Shown: piece after piece, positions 36,724-45,863 of the stretch
How the letters are laid out: each line of letters starts with the position of its first letter
Numbering within the stretch: the stretch's first letter is position 1
Notes under the pieces: generated by a model
What the model saw: the letters and a program-made list of their open reading frames with translations, nothing else
The model's database searches: none
Told to the model about the DNA's origin: nothing
Origin: Corynebacterium suicordis DSM 45110
Lineage (GTDB): Bacteria; Actinomycetota; Actinomycetes; Mycobacteriales; Mycobacteriaceae
Direction of reading: 5' to 3'
Length of the DNA: 64,000 nucleotides
NCBI RefSeq assembly: GCF_015351405.1
Contig: NZ_JADKMY010000003.1
Span: forward strand, 186,001 to 250,000
Made by a program: the position numbers and the translations under genes

Positions 36724-37035
36724 GCTGCAAAAGCCCAAGCAATACCACCTCCTCAACACAGAGGAAACCCCTGAATAAGCGGGTAAAAACTCCTGGTGAG
36801 AACGCGAACATTTCGCCCTCACCGGGAGTTTTTCTCGCATGTGCAAGAACCTAGCCCAGAGATCCCGCAGAGTGATTCTTCGCATCATGTGGACTAGACT
36901 CATCAGAATTAAGTAGCCAAGATTGGCGTCCACTTCGCTTTGCCAAAAAGCTTCGGGCGCAGATCCGCAGAGAAGATTCTCTGTGAAGCACAGGTATTGT
37001 TCGCCTTCAATCAAGCGTGAGAGAGACTTCGTAAA
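36724..37035. other. Intergenic region with terminator, before the Pro-rich membrane protein
   Basis: About 312 bp. The first half holds the hairpin terminator at 36785-36833; the second half is moderately AT-rich and should carry the promoter for the gene at 37036. A minus-strand open frame across it has no recognisable protein and was not called. Confidence 0.5.
36785..36833 (+). terminator. Rho-independent terminator after the Fe-S oxidoreductase gene
   Basis: AAAAACTCCTGGTGAG pairs with CTCACCGGGAGTTTTT around a loop of about 15 nt, ending in a T-run, about 60 bp after the stop codon. Confidence 0.88.
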
Positions 37036-37644
37036 ATGTCAGCTGGTAAGCCTCCAACCGAGTCGAGTTCGGCGTCGGTAATTCCAAAGGATCCAGAGGA
37101 CACGGTCACGCAAGACGATCAGGAAAACCAGGGCTGGTTTGCTTCCACGGTCCGCAAGATGGAGCGCATCATGCCACTGTGGGCATGGGTGCTGGCGATC
37201 GGTGCGATCTTCGCTCTGCTGTTTGCCCTGCTCGCGGGAATAATGATGAACAATCTGGACGTGGGCAAGGATTCCCTCGACGGGGACAACACCACTATTT
37301 CGCCCTCCCACCCTGCGGCCACCACCACGGGCAAGTGGGATAAGGAACCGGAAATCGGCGGTGGCGATGGCAGCTACGGCACTGGATATGACCCAAATTA
37401 TGTCCCGCAGGCGCCTCTCAGCACGGTTCAGGAAAACACCAAGGAATCCGCGCCGAGCTCCGAAAAGAAGAAGCCGGAAGAGTCCAAGCCCGCTGAGTCC
37501 TCCCAGCCTTCGAATCCTTCCCCTCCCCCAGCTTCCACCAACCCATCACCGGACCCGCTTCCCACGCAGGATCCCGTCCCCACCAGCGCACCGGGCACTC
37601 CGGTTCCCAATCCTGCACCCGGCGGAGCAGCTGGCCGCAACTAG
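37036..37644 (+). CDS. Single-pass membrane protein with Pro/Ser-rich extracytoplasmic tail
   Basis: A 202-residue protein: about 45 cytoplasmic residues, one membrane helix (about 48-72, WAWVLAIGAIFALLFALLAGIMM), then about 130 residues rich in Pro, Ser, Thr, Glu and Lys. The tail resembles a cell-wall-spanning stalk; no enzymatic domain is visible. I do not recognise a family. GAGAGAG is about 10 bases before the ATG. It stands 67 bp upstream of alaT and may share its transcript. Confidence 0.78.
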   Translation: MSAGKPPTESSSASVIPKDPEDTVTQDDQENQGWFASTVRKMERIMPLWAWVLAIGAIFALLFALLAGIMMNNLDVGKDSLDGDNTTISPSHPAATTTGKWDKEPEIGGGDGSYGTGYDPNYVPQAPLSTVQENTKESAPSSEKKKPEESKPAESSQPSNPSPPPASTNPSPDPLPTQDPVPTSAPGTPVPNPAPGGAAGRN

Positions 37645-37711
37645 GCAGAATTAAACGGAAAACCCGCTGCGGATATGGCTATTGCCCTGCTCAACTGGCA
37701 GAGTAGACAGA

Positions 37712-38956
37712 ATGAGTAGACCCCTCCGACCCAGTGAGCTGCGCACGCTTGATCAGTCGACCAAGCTGCAGAACGTCCTTTATGAAATCCGCGGACCCGT
37801 TAATACGGAAGCGGAGCGCATGGAGGCGGATGGCCACCGCATCCTCAAGCTGAACACCGGCAACCCGGCAGTTTTCGGCTTCGAGGCGCCCGATGTGATC
37901 ATGCGAGACATGATTTCCGCGCTGCCTTATGCGCAGGGTTACTCCACGTCCAAGGGCATTATTAGTGCACGCCGGGCAATCTGCTCCCGCTATGAAGTGA
38001 TTCCGGGCTTCCCAGAGTTCGACGTGGAAGACGTCTTCTTGGGCAATGGTGTCTCCGAGTTGATCACCATGACCACCCAGGCCTTGCTCAACGACGGTGA
38101 TGAGGTGCTGATCCCCTCCCCGGATTACCCACTGTGGACTGCTGCTACCTCGCTGGCTGGCGGCAAGCCCGTGCATTACCTCTGCGATGAAGAGGATGAC
38201 TGGAACCCCTCCATCGAGGATATTCGCGCCAAGATCACCGAGCGGACCAAAGCAATCGTGGTGATCAACCCGAATAACCCCACGGGTGCCGTGTACTCGC
38301 GCCAGATCCTGCAGCAGATTGTGGACATCGCCCGGGAGAACTCCCTGTTGATCCTGGCTGATGAGATCTACGACAAGATCCTTTATGACGACGCCAAGCA
38401 CATCTCCATGGCCGAATTGTGCCCTGACCTGCTGTGCATCACCTATAACGGTTTGTCCAAGGCATACCGCGTGGCTGGGTATCGCGCGGGCTGGATGGTG
38501 ATCACCGGGCCGAAGGATCACGCGGCTGGGTTGATTGAGGGCCTCACCCTGTTGGCCAGCACTCGTCTGTGCCCGAACGTGCCCGCACAGCATGCCATCC
38601 AGGTGGCAATTACGGGCCGTCAGTCCATCAATGATCTGGTGCTGCCCAACGGCCGACTGCTGGAGCAGCGCAACGTGACGTGGGAGAAGCTCAACGAGAT
38701 CCCCGGTGTGAGCTGCGTGAAGCCCATGGGTGCGCTGTACGCATTCCCAAAGTTGGATCCGAACGTGCATGAGATCCATGACGATGAAAAGCTCATGTTT
38801 GACCTGCTGCGCGCGGAGAAGATCCAACTGGTGCAGGGAACCGGCTTCAACTGGCCTACCCCGGATCACTTCCGCGTGGTGACACTGCCGTGGGCTCGTG
38901 ACCTCGAGCGCGCTATTGAGCGCTTGGGCAACTTCTTGGCCAGCTACAAGCAGTAG
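37712..38956 (+). CDS. alaT: Alanine aminotransferase-like PLP aminotransferase
   Basis: Class I/II aminotransferase of 414 residues. The opening MSRPLRPSELRTLDQSTKLQ and KLNTGNPAVFGFEAP match the AlaA/AlaT group, which makes L-alanine from pyruvate and glutamate. PLP contacts are visible: NPNNPTGAVYS, the LADEIYDKILYD Asp-x-x-Tyr segment, and the Schiff-base Lys in NGLSKAYRVAGYRAGW (about residue 250). The frame stays open to 37682; the ATG at 37712 gives the conserved N-terminus. It converges on ugd across about 50 bp without a clear terminator. Confidence 0.93.
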   Translation: MSRPLRPSELRTLDQSTKLQNVLYEIRGPVNTEAERMEADGHRILKLNTGNPAVFGFEAPDVIMRDMISALPYAQGYSTSKGIISARRAICSRYEVIPGFPEFDVEDVFLGNGVSELITMTTQALLNDGDEVLIPSPDYPLWTAATSLAGGKPVHYLCDEEDDWNPSIEDIRAKITERTKAIVVINPNNPTGAVYSRQILQQIVDIARENSLLILADEIYDKILYDDAKHISMAELCPDLLCITYNGLSKAYRVAGYRAGWMVITGPKDHAAGLIEGLTLLASTRLCPNVPAQHAIQVAITGRQSINDLVLPNGRLLEQRNVTWEKLNEIPGVSCVKPMGALYAFPKLDPNVHEIHDDEKLMFDLLRAEKIQLVQGTGFNWPTPDHFRVVTLPWARDLERAIERLGNFLASYKQ

Positions 38957-39005
38957 CTGGCTCGGGTCGGCTGGTCGCGGCTCAGCGGTTAGCTGGGCTC
39001 GGTAG

Positions 39006-40343
39006 TTAGCCGCGGCCCAGCGCGCGGACCTTCCAGCCCGCTGCCTGCCATGCCTCGGTATTCAGACAGTTGCGGCCGTCAATCACCACGGGCTTTCCGC
39101 CTTCCTGCGGAACCGCCACGAGGTCGCGGACCCATTCCGGATCCAGCTCCTGGAACTCCTGCCACTCGGTGGCCACCAGTACAACCTCGGCGCCTTCCAG
39201 GGCATCTTGCGCATCGGCGGCGTAGATCAGCGTGGGGAACATCCGCTTGGCGTTCTCCATCGCCTCCGGGTCAAACACCGTGACCTGCGCACCGGCCAGG
39301 GACAGCGAGCCCGCAACGTTGAGTGCTGGGGAATCGCGTACGTCGTCGCTGTTCGGCTTGAACGCCGCACCCAGCACGGTCACGTTGCGTCCCAGCAGCG
39401 AGCCGCCGAGTTCCTGGCGGGTCACCTCAACCATCTTTTCCCGACGCCGCATGTTGATAGCATCCACTTCCCGCAGGAAGGACATTGCTTGATCCGCGCC
39501 CAGCTCACCCGCACGAGCCATGAATGCGCGGATGTCCTTCGGGAGACAACCGCCGCCGAATCCCAGGCCAGCGCCCAGGAATTTGCGGCCGATGCGATCA
39601 TCGTGGCCGATGGCATCTGCCAGAGCGGTCACATCCGCACCCACGGTCTCGCAGACTTCGCTGACTGCGTTGATGAAGCTGATCTTGGTGGCCAGGAATG
39701 CGTTTGCGGATACTTTCACCAGCTCTGCAGTGGGCAGATCCACCACCAGGAACGGAGTTTCATGCTCCAGCGCGTCCGCGTACACCTCGCGAGCTACTGC
39801 TTCTGCGGTGCTTTCGCCTTCGCGCACGCCTAGGACGATGCGATCCGGACGCAGTGTGTCCTTCACCGCGTGGCCTTCGCGGAGGAACTCTGGGTTCCAC
39901 GCCACCTCGATGGACGCACCTTCATGCACGGTTTCATCTGCCAGGGTCTGCAGCAAAGCGGCAGTGCCCACGGGAACCGTGGACTTTCCGAGCACCACGT
40001 GATCGCCCTCGATCAGCGGAGCCAAAGATTCGATGACCGCCCGAACATATGTGGTATCCGCAGCATAAGAGCCCTTTTTCTGCGGGGTTCCCACTCCGAT
40101 GAAGTGGAGATTCGCGAACTTCGCGGCCTCTTCATAGTCCGTGGTGAACCTCAACCTTCCGCTGTCCAGATTCCTCTGCAACAGCTCCGGGAGGCCCGGT
40201 TCAAAGAACGGCACCTTTCCTTCGGTCAGGGACTTGATCTTTGCCTCATCCACGTCCACACCTAGAACGTCATGCCCCAACTCCGCCATGCAGGCGGCGT
40301 GGGTTGCGCCTAGGTATCCCGTGCCAAACACAGTCATACGCAT
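39006..40343 (-). CDS. ugd: UDP-glucose 6-dehydrogenase
   Basis: NAD-dependent enzyme that oxidises UDP-glucose to UDP-glucuronate, a precursor for envelope polysaccharides. The 445 residues show the Rossmann loop GTGYLGATHAACMAELGHDVLGVD, the STVPVGTA segment, and the catalytic Cys in GFGGGCLPKDIRAF. The downstream FKPNSDDVRDSPAL segment is also family-typical. Length is usual. A copy of the dispersed word lies inside (39434-39450). Confidence 0.95.
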   Translation of the reverse strand: MRMTVFGTGYLGATHAACMAELGHDVLGVDVDEAKIKSLTEGKVPFFEPGLPELLQRNLDSGRLRFTTDYEEAAKFANLHFIGVGTPQKKGSYAADTTYVRAVIESLAPLIEGDHVVLGKSTVPVGTAALLQTLADETVHEGASIEVAWNPEFLREGHAVKDTLRPDRIVLGVREGESTAEAVAREVYADALEHETPFLVVDLPTAELVKVSANAFLATKISFINAVSEVCETVGADVTALADAIGHDDRIGRKFLGAGLGFGGGCLPKDIRAFMARAGELGADQAMSFLREVDAINMRRREKMVEVTRQELGGSLLGRNVTVLGAAFKPNSDDVRDSPALNVAGSLSLAGAQVTVFDPEAMENAKRMFPTLIYAADAQDALEGAEVVLVATEWQEFQELDPEWVRDLVAVPQEGGKPVVIDGRNCLNTEAWQAAGWKVRALGRG

Positions 40344-40483
40344 AAGAGACCACGCTACTGGCGGCAGGTGAATTGCCGGTGAAACGGAGGTAAATCATTG
40401 GCTTTTGCCCCGTGACGAGTGCCCCCGTGCCTTGCACCGGGAGCACCCACGAAGAGACCCTCACTTACACCCAAGCAACCACG

Positions 40484-42091
40484 CTAGATGTTGTTCTCCT
40501 GCAGCCAATCCTTAGCGATCTTCAGACTGTCGGCTTTCTCCGCTCCGGAATTGCGCAAGTTCATCTGCTTGAGCGCCTCTGTGGTCAGCGCGGCTTGCAC
40601 CTTCTCCAGCACTTGGCGCGCCTCATCGCTCATACCTTCCTCGCGGAAGATGGGCAGCACGTTCTGCGGCAGGATAAGCAGCTCAGGATCTGCCAGTTCC
40701 ACCACCTCTACCTCTTGCCCATCTGGGCCCAGCACTGGCGTGGTGGTGTAGATATCCGCGATATCCACGGAACCATCCAGCAGTGCTTGCACCGTCAGTG
40801 GACCGCCGCCATCGCTGATCGGCACCACCTCAATGCGGTCAGCCGGAACCCCGTACACCTTGTTGAGCCCGGGAGGGCCATAGGTGCGCGTCTCCACTTC
40901 TGGAGTGGCTCCGAGGCGCAGGTTACCGCCCTTTTGCTCCACCAGCCCCGGCAAATCTCCAAGTTCCTTCAAGCCATAGCGTTCAGCTACTTCCGGCATC
41001 ACCCGGTAGCTGTCCTTGCTCTCTGCCTCCGCGAGTTCTCCTTGCTTCAAGCCCTCCGGGAGCACCTTCTCCAGTGCCTGCGCGGCATCCTCGGAGGTGG
41101 TGCCTGGCTCCAGATCTACCTTCGGCGCACCGGGGGAATCCGCGTAGAACTGCGTTAGGTTACCCACGTATTCCGGAACCACACTGATCTCGCCGTTTTC
41201 CAGCGCGGAGAGATACGCATCGCGGGCGCCGATTCCCGGCACTAGTTCGGCGTCGATTCCCTCTTCTTCCAAGGCCTGAACGTAGATCTGCGCGATGATC
41301 TCACTTTCCGGGAAGTTCGCGGAGCCCACGCGCACGATGTCATCGTTGCGGGCTCCGCCGAACACCGTTCCGCCAGCCACCAGGGCCAGCACAGCCACGG
41401 CGCTGACTACTGCGACCGCCGCAGGCAGCCATTGCTTATCATCCGCAGTCACTGCTGCCCGAGGCGTGGATTCCTTGGGTGGGTGCGGCGGCAGGATGCG
41501 CAGGGCTTCAAGAACCAGCACCAGCACGATCACCCAGACCACGCCCACCACCATCATCTGCGTATCGCGCTGCGCGAGGCCATCGATCAGGTAGCGGCCC
41601 AAACCACCCGTGCCGATGTAGGCACACAGCGTGGCCGTGGCCACCACCTGAGCTGCAGCAGAGCGGATACCATCGAGAATCTGCGGCAAAGCCAGAGGGA
41701 TTTCCACGGAACGCAGAATCTGCATTTCCGAGTGTCCGGTGGCCCGTGCGCCATCGATCACGCTGGGCTTGATCTGCTGCACACCCGCGTAGGCGGCCGC
41801 CAGGATCGGTGGAATAGCGAGGATCACCAGCACGATCGTGGAAGGCAACCAGGCGCGCTCCACTGCCCCTCCGGGCAGGAACAACGCCAACACAGTCAAC
41901 AGACCGAGCGATGGGATAGCTCGCAAACCACCAGAGAGAGCCACAGCCACGCCACGTCCACGACCGGTGTGCCCAATGTAAAGGCCAGCCGGCACGGCAA
42001 TGAGGATCGCCGGGATCAACCCGAGCAGCGAGAGCCACAGGTGCTCCTCGATCCGCTGCCAGACCATCGCATTGAAAAATTCGCTAAGCAT
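40484..42091 (-). CDS. Osmoprotectant ABC transporter permease fused to substrate-binding domain
   Basis: A 535-residue fusion: an N-terminal BPD-type permease (about residues 1-210, with the EAA-like loop GARATGHSEMQILRSVEIPLALPQILDG) followed by a membrane helix and a periplasm-facing OpuAC/ProX-like binding domain (VRVGSANFPESEIIAQIY through the C-terminus). Fused permease-binding proteins of this kind import glycine betaine, choline or carnitine. The frame continues to 42157, but AGGAGG lies seven bases before the ATG at 42091. It overlaps the upstream permease gene by 8 bp and is the last gene of the cassette. Confidence 0.92.
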   Translation of the reverse strand: MLSEFFNAMVWQRIEEHLWLSLLGLIPAILIAVPAGLYIGHTGRGRGVAVALSGGLRAIPSLGLLTVLALFLPGGAVERAWLPSTIVLVILAIPPILAAAYAGVQQIKPSVIDGARATGHSEMQILRSVEIPLALPQILDGIRSAAAQVVATATLCAYIGTGGLGRYLIDGLAQRDTQMMVVGVVWVIVLVLVLEALRILPPHPPKESTPRAAVTADDKQWLPAAVAVVSAVAVLALVAGGTVFGGARNDDIVRVGSANFPESEIIAQIYVQALEEEGIDAELVPGIGARDAYLSALENGEISVVPEYVGNLTQFYADSPGAPKVDLEPGTTSEDAAQALEKVLPEGLKQGELAEAESKDSYRVMPEVAERYGLKELGDLPGLVEQKGGNLRLGATPEVETRTYGPPGLNKVYGVPADRIEVVPISDGGGPLTVQALLDGSVDIADIYTTTPVLGPDGQEVEVVELADPELLILPQNVLPIFREEGMSDEARQVLEKVQAALTTEALKQMNLRNSGAEKADSLKIAKDWLQENNI

Positions 42092-42773
42092 GACCAGCCT
42101 CCTGCAGAACCTTCTGCCACGGCATGATGAGACGCCCCAGCAGCACCAATAGCGCATCCATCACGAGCGCGAGGACGATGATCGCCAGCGTGCCCACGAT
42201 GATCTGCTCCGGATAATTTCTCAAGAAGCCCTGCGTGATCAGATCACCCAGGCTGCTCACCCCGATCAGCGCGCCCACACTCACCATGCTGATGGTGGAC
42301 GCACTCACCACGCGCATCCCGGCCAAAATACCCGGTCCGGCCAGCGGTAACTCTACTTGGAGGATGCGCTGCCCTTCCGAATACCCCAGCGCGCTGGACG
42401 CTCCCACGGCAGCTGATTGAATGTCCGACGCCGCGGTGAAAGATTCCGCAACCACACGAGTCTGCAGCGCAATTCCATACAGAAGCAGCGCGGAGATCAC
42501 GTTGAAGGGGCTGAGGATCGGGGAATCGAAGATCACCGGCAACAGGAGAAAGAGTGCCAAGGAAGGGATGGCGTAAAGGATGCTGGTGAGCCCCACGATG
42601 ATCGCGCCGCCGTCGAAAAATCGACGTGAACGATGCTGCGCACTCATGCGGTAGGCCGCCCAGCCCAAAGGCAACGAGAGCAGGAAACTCAGGATGATCG
42701 GCGGCAATGCCAGGCCAAGGTGCGACCACGCGAGGGAAAACAGTTGTTCCCAGTTACTGCCTATCCAGTTCAT
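42084..42773 (-). CDS. Osmoprotectant ABC transporter permease
   Basis: A 229-residue inner-membrane permease with about five to six helices and the EAA loop GASSALGYSEGQRILQVELPLAGPGILAG, which contacts the ATPase. It pairs with the fused permease at 40484-42091 to make the channel of an OpuC/ProVWX-type importer. Its start overlaps the end of the ATPase gene and its end overlaps the fused gene, so all three are translationally coupled. Confidence 0.93.
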   Translation of the reverse strand: MNWIGSNWEQLFSLAWSHLGLALPPIILSFLLSLPLGWAAYRMSAQHRSRRFFDGGAIIVGLTSILYAIPSLALFLLLPVIFDSPILSPFNVISALLLYGIALQTRVVAESFTAASDIQSAAVGASSALGYSEGQRILQVELPLAGPGILAGMRVVSASTISMVSVGALIGVSSLGDLITQGFLRNYPEQIIVGTLAIIVLALVMDALLVLLGRLIMPWQKVLQEAGHA

Positions 42774-43582
42774 GCCTGGTCCAAGGGGCCGATAACCGCG
42801 CCGAATTGGTCCACCACAACATCGCGGCCATTGATGTGCTTCACGCGGTAGCTGTTGTCATCCACCCCGATGAAACTGCGCACGAAGTCATTGGCGGGCG
42901 CGGTGGCGATCTCCTCCGGCGGACCCTGCTGCGCGATGTGCGCTCCTTCTTGCAGGAGCACCACGTTATCGCCGAGGGTGAAGGCTTCGCGCACGTCGTG
43001 GGTCACCAGGATGATGGTCTTGTTGAGGCGTTCCTGCAGCTCCAGCATCAGCTCCTGCAGACCGCGGCGCACGATGGGATCCACCGCGCCAAAAGGCTCA
43101 TCCATCAAGAGAATGTTGGGATCACTGGCCAGTGCGCGAGCCACTCCGGCGCGCTGCTGCTGACCACCGGAGAGCTCGTGGGGGAAGCGGTCCAGCTGTT
43201 CGCTGGTGAGGCCGACCTGCAGGGCGGTGTCATGTGCCCGCTCCGCAGCCTCGGCCTTGGAAACCCCGTTCAGGCGCAGCACGGTGCCGATGTTGTCCCC
43301 CACTGAACGGTGGGGCAAGAGGCCCGCGTCCTGCAGCACGTAACCGATGGAACGGCGCAGCTGAATGGGAGGGCGGTTGGAGACATCCTTGTCGTCGATA
43401 AGCACTTGCCCACCGGTGGGTTGAACCATGCGGTTCACGCAACGAATCAAGGTGGTCTTGCCGCAACCCGAACTCCCGAGGAAGACAGTGGTCTTGCCGG
43501 TGGGAGCAACCAGGCTGAAATCATCGACCGCGCGGCCGCTGGCACCGGGGAATTGAACGCTGACGTTTTGGAAAGTGATCAC
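42770..43582 (-). CDS. Osmoprotectant ABC transporter ATP-binding protein
   Basis: A 270-residue ABC ATPase: Walker A GSSGCGKTT, Q-loop YVLQDAGLLPH, signature LSGGQQQRAGVARAL, Walker B ILLMDEPFGAVD and the switch His in VTHD. The sequence resembles the OpuCA/ProV group but lacks the C-terminal CBS domains of longer members. The start is GTG with AAAGGGG upstream, inside a nearly palindromic element (43582-43596). First gene of the cassette, 87 bp downstream of dcd. Confidence 0.93.
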   Translation of the reverse strand: MITFQNVSVQFPGASGRAVDDFSLVAPTGKTTVFLGSSGCGKTTLIRCVNRMVQPTGGQVLIDDKDVSNRPPIQLRRSIGYVLQDAGLLPHRSVGDNIGTVLRLNGVSKAEAAERAHDTALQVGLTSEQLDRFPHELSGGQQQRAGVARALASDPNILLMDEPFGAVDPIVRRGLQELMLELQERLNKTIILVTHDVREAFTLGDNVVLLQEGAHIAQQGPPEEIATAPANDFVRSFIGVDDNSYRVKHINGRDVVVDQFGAVIGPLDQA

Positions 43583-43669
43583 AAAGGGCCCCTTTGAAGG
43601 GTGGAGAGGATGTTCCGTGCGCCAAATAATTGACCGTTTGAGCCTACGTCAAGCGAAGAGAAAAGGTGC

Positions 43670-44236
43670 CTACTTATGAAAATTCAGATACGCCTTGGAA
43701 GCGGTAGGGCCGCGCTGTCCCTGGTACTTGGAGCCCAGCGAGCCGGAGCCATATGGGTTTTCTGCGGGGCTGGTCATCCGGAAAAGTGCCAACTGGCCCA
43801 CCTTCATGCCTGGATACAGCGCGATTGGCAGGTTAGCCGCGTTGGAAAGCTCGAGGGTGATGTGGCCCTGGAAGCCTGGGTCGATGAAACCTGCGGTGGA
43901 GTGAGTAACCAGACCGAGGCGGCCGAGCGAGGATTTACCTTCCAGACGACCAGCCAAATCTGCAGGGATGGTGAAATGTTCCAACGTGGAACCAAGGACA
44001 AACTCCCCAGGGTGGAGGATGAAAGGCTCCTCCCCTTTCACCTCTACGAGCGTGGTGAGCTCTTCCTGCGGGAGCTTGGGATCGATGTGCGTGTACTTGG
44101 AGTTGTTGAAGACTCGAAAGAGCCCGTCCAGTCGTACATCAATGCTGGAGGGTTGGATCATCGCGGGATCGAATGGATCCAGAATCAAGCTCTGGGAATC
44201 GATGGCGGCAGTGAGGTCTCGATCTGAAAGAAGCAC
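43670..44236 (-). CDS. dcd: dCTP deaminase
   Basis: Converts dCTP to dUTP in pyrimidine deoxynucleotide synthesis. The 188-residue length is normal. Visible motifs: [12 protein letters not shown] start, [25 protein letters not shown] with the conserved Arg/Ser active-site segment, and [20 protein letters not shown]. The frame is open upstream to 44293, but the GTG at 44236 gives the family N-terminus. No Shine-Dalgarno is visible; TATCGT about 7 bases upstream is compatible with a leaderless transcript. Confidence 0.95.
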   Translation of the reverse strand: MLLSDRDLTAAIDSQSLILDPFDPAMIQPSSIDVRLDGLFRVFNNSKYTHIDPKLPQEELTTLVEVKGEEPFILHPGEFVLGSTLEHFTIPADLAGRLEGKSSLGRLGLVTHSTAGFIDPGFQGHITLELSNAANLPIALYPGMKVGQLALFRMTSPAENPYGSGSLGSKYQGQRGPTASKAYLNFHK

Positions 44237-44897
44237 GATAACTACGATACCGCGAGGCTGGCCGTTTACGGCAAGATCGCTCCCCAGCAGCATTCATCAC
44301 GTTCTTCCCCCGCGCGGATGGACTTACTGTCTCATGCAGCGAAATGTGACAACCCCGTTATGGGGTAATTTGCAAACAATTTCCGTGCGCTCCGCTGGTC
44401 TTTTTCCGGCTTCCGAACGGAACCTGAGCGTTTTCTTAGACCTGAGAGGGGGTTAAGGGAGCGTGACTGCTGTTTTGGGGACTTACACCGGTGTAGTTCC
44501 TCAGATCATTGTGCAAACCCGGGCATTTCGGAGCAGCAGTTGTGCGGCAAATGACGCAAAAATGTTGATTGACACCGACTTTTACTGGTAAATATTTGCA
44601 TTCGTTAAGCAAAATATCAACGTTAGTTTCCGCTATGAATCATTTAAGAAACTCACAAACTTTCAGTGACACGAAAGAATACATTCGGTGAACACAAGCT
44701 TAATAATAATGTTTTTACGTGCAAGAATCGCCGATTTTGGGCTCCTAGCCGCAGGCAATCCTCAGTCTTGTTGAACAATTTGCAGGCTTTCTACCTGTCA
44801 ATTTGCTGTAACGCTCCGGTTATCCACATGTGAGACAGATCGAAAGATCCTCCACACCGGGGTTCAATATTCACAACTTCACGGAAGGCTTTACAAG
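44237..44897. other. Long intergenic region between dcd and the secreted paralogue pair
   Basis: About 660 bp with no supported gene, much of it AT-rich (especially 44560-44730), in a window where most gaps are under 150 bp. It contains a 12-bp palindrome TACACCGGTGTA (44484-44495), a small CCCC-GTTAT-GGGG hairpin (about 44355-44367), and presumably the promoter and long 5' leader of the gene at 44898. No known riboswitch or regulator site was recognised. Confidence 0.6.
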
Positions 44898-45248
44898 ATG
44901 CGCAACCTACGCAACTCTGCACTGGCAATCGCCACCGCAACCACCCTCACCCTCGGCGGAATGACCGTCGCTGGCGCCCAAGAGGGAGACGTTCTTCCCA
45001 ACAACGAGTCGAACGTCAACCTCTCTGAAACCGGTTCTTCTGCCGGTTCCCTCGGCGACGCTCTCGAGTTCGATCAGGAACTCAACCCACGCGACATCTT
45101 CGGCTCTGACAAGTCCGAGTTCGAAAACGCCCCAATCTGGAGCCAGGTTCTGTACGGCACCGGCATTGCTGCAGTAACCGCTTCTATCTTCGGCCTGGTC
45201 ATCGCCCCAATCGCGAACTTCATCTACGCCAACTTCCTCGCTCAGTAA
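44898..45248 (+). CDS. Small secreted protein, paralogue 1
   Basis: A 116-residue exported protein: basic start MRNLRNSA, a hydrophobic stretch and a probable signal peptidase site after GAQ (about residue 28). An acidic spacer is followed by NPRDIFGSDKSEFENAPIW and a hydrophobic helix near the C-terminus (GIAAVTASIFGLVIAPIANFIYA). GGAAGG lies about 10 bases before the ATG. The arrangement (signal peptide, DIFGS motif, C-terminal helix) is shared with the next gene. No family recognised; an envelope or outer-membrane role is only a guess. Confidence 0.85.
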   Translation: MRNLRNSALAIATATTLTLGGMTVAGAQEGDVLPNNESNVNLSETGSSAGSLGDALEFDQELNPRDIFGSDKSEFENAPIWSQVLYGTGIAAVTASIFGLVIAPIANFIYANFLAQ

Positions 45249-45257
45249 TTAACTCAG

Positions 45258-45299
45258 CGTCCCCCGTTTCACCCAAACCGTCCCCCGTTTCACCCAAAC
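45258..45299. repeat. Perfect 21-bp tandem repeat between the secreted paralogues
   Basis: The unit CGTCCCCCGTTTCACCCAAA plus one C occurs twice back to back (45258-45278, 45279-45299), ending just before the ribosome-binding site of the second gene. It may be a recent slippage duplication or an element affecting translation of the downstream gene. Confidence 0.9.
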
Positions 45300-45316
45300 A
45301 AAGAAGGAATACTTTC

Positions 45317-45694
45317 ATGAACAACTTCCGCAAGGGCGCTCTGGCTCTGGCCACCGCTTCCGCACTCACCTTGTCCGGCACCGCAGTCGCAGGTGCACAG
45401 ACCCCAGCAGAAGAGCCAGCAGGCTCCACTGCCCTGTCTTCCACCGAAGACAGCGACAACACCGCTACCGGCTCCTCCAACCTGCTGTGGAAGATCGGCA
45501 ACGTACTCGGCGCCGATCAGGCAGTGTCCGGTGAGGACATCTTCGGATCCACCCAGACAGAGAACCAGCCTGCTTGGGCTGCAATCTTCAAGTTCGGCAC
45601 CATCGCTGCTGTTATCGGCACCATCACCGGCACCATCACCGGCATCGGCATTGGCATCGCCAACGAGCTGAAGAACCGCGGCATCATCATCTAA
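45317..45694 (+). CDS. Small secreted protein, paralogue 2
   Basis: A 125-residue exported protein similar to the one just upstream: MNNFRKGA start, hydrophobic core, probable cleavage after GAQ, an acidic/Thr-rich spacer, SGEDIFGSTQTENQPAW, and a C-terminal Gly/Ile/Thr-rich helix (GTIAAVIGTITGTITGIGIGI). GAAGGA lies about 9 bases before the ATG. Both genes appear to form one transcript ending at the terminator at 45757-45791. The Gly/Thr-rich helix suggests membrane insertion or oligomerisation; function unknown. Confidence 0.85.
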   Translation: MNNFRKGALALATASALTLSGTAVAGAQTPAEEPAGSTALSSTEDSDNTATGSSNLLWKIGNVLGADQAVSGEDIFGSTQTENQPAWAAIFKFGTIAAVIGTITGTITGIGIGIANELKNRGIII

Positions 45695-45756
45695 GTAACG
45701 CTATCGGGCTTCCCGCCCCTAGCTTCACGCTGAAGATGACCTCATGGTCTCTTGCG

Positions 45757-45791
45757 AAAAGGCTCCCTCGTTTCGCACGAGGGAGCCTTTT
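45757..45791 (+). terminator. Rho-independent terminator after the secreted pair
   Basis: AAAAGGCTCCCTCG pairs perfectly with CGAGGGAGCCTTTT around the loop TTTCGCA. It works in both directions and would also stop the minus-strand VanW transcript. Confidence 0.92.
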
Positions 45792-45863
45792 CTTATGTCT
45801 TCTTTTCCCCGCCTAGACCAACGCTGACCTACGCTGGCGGGGCTAGCCGGGTGGTAACTCTGA

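Noticed and set aside
36682..37014. 110-codon minus-strand frame across the region before 37036
   Set aside because: It overlaps the Fe-S gene tail and the terminator hairpin, and shows no protein-like pattern.
40415..40455. Inverted repeat after the osmoprotectant cassette as a Rho-independent terminator
   Set aside because: The arms (GTGCCCCCGTGC and GCACCGGGAGCAC) pair only with mismatches and there is no T-run, so I did not call it.
44349..44370. CCCC-GTTAT-GGGG hairpin as a terminator
   Set aside because: The stem is only four base pairs with no T-run, and no gene ends there.
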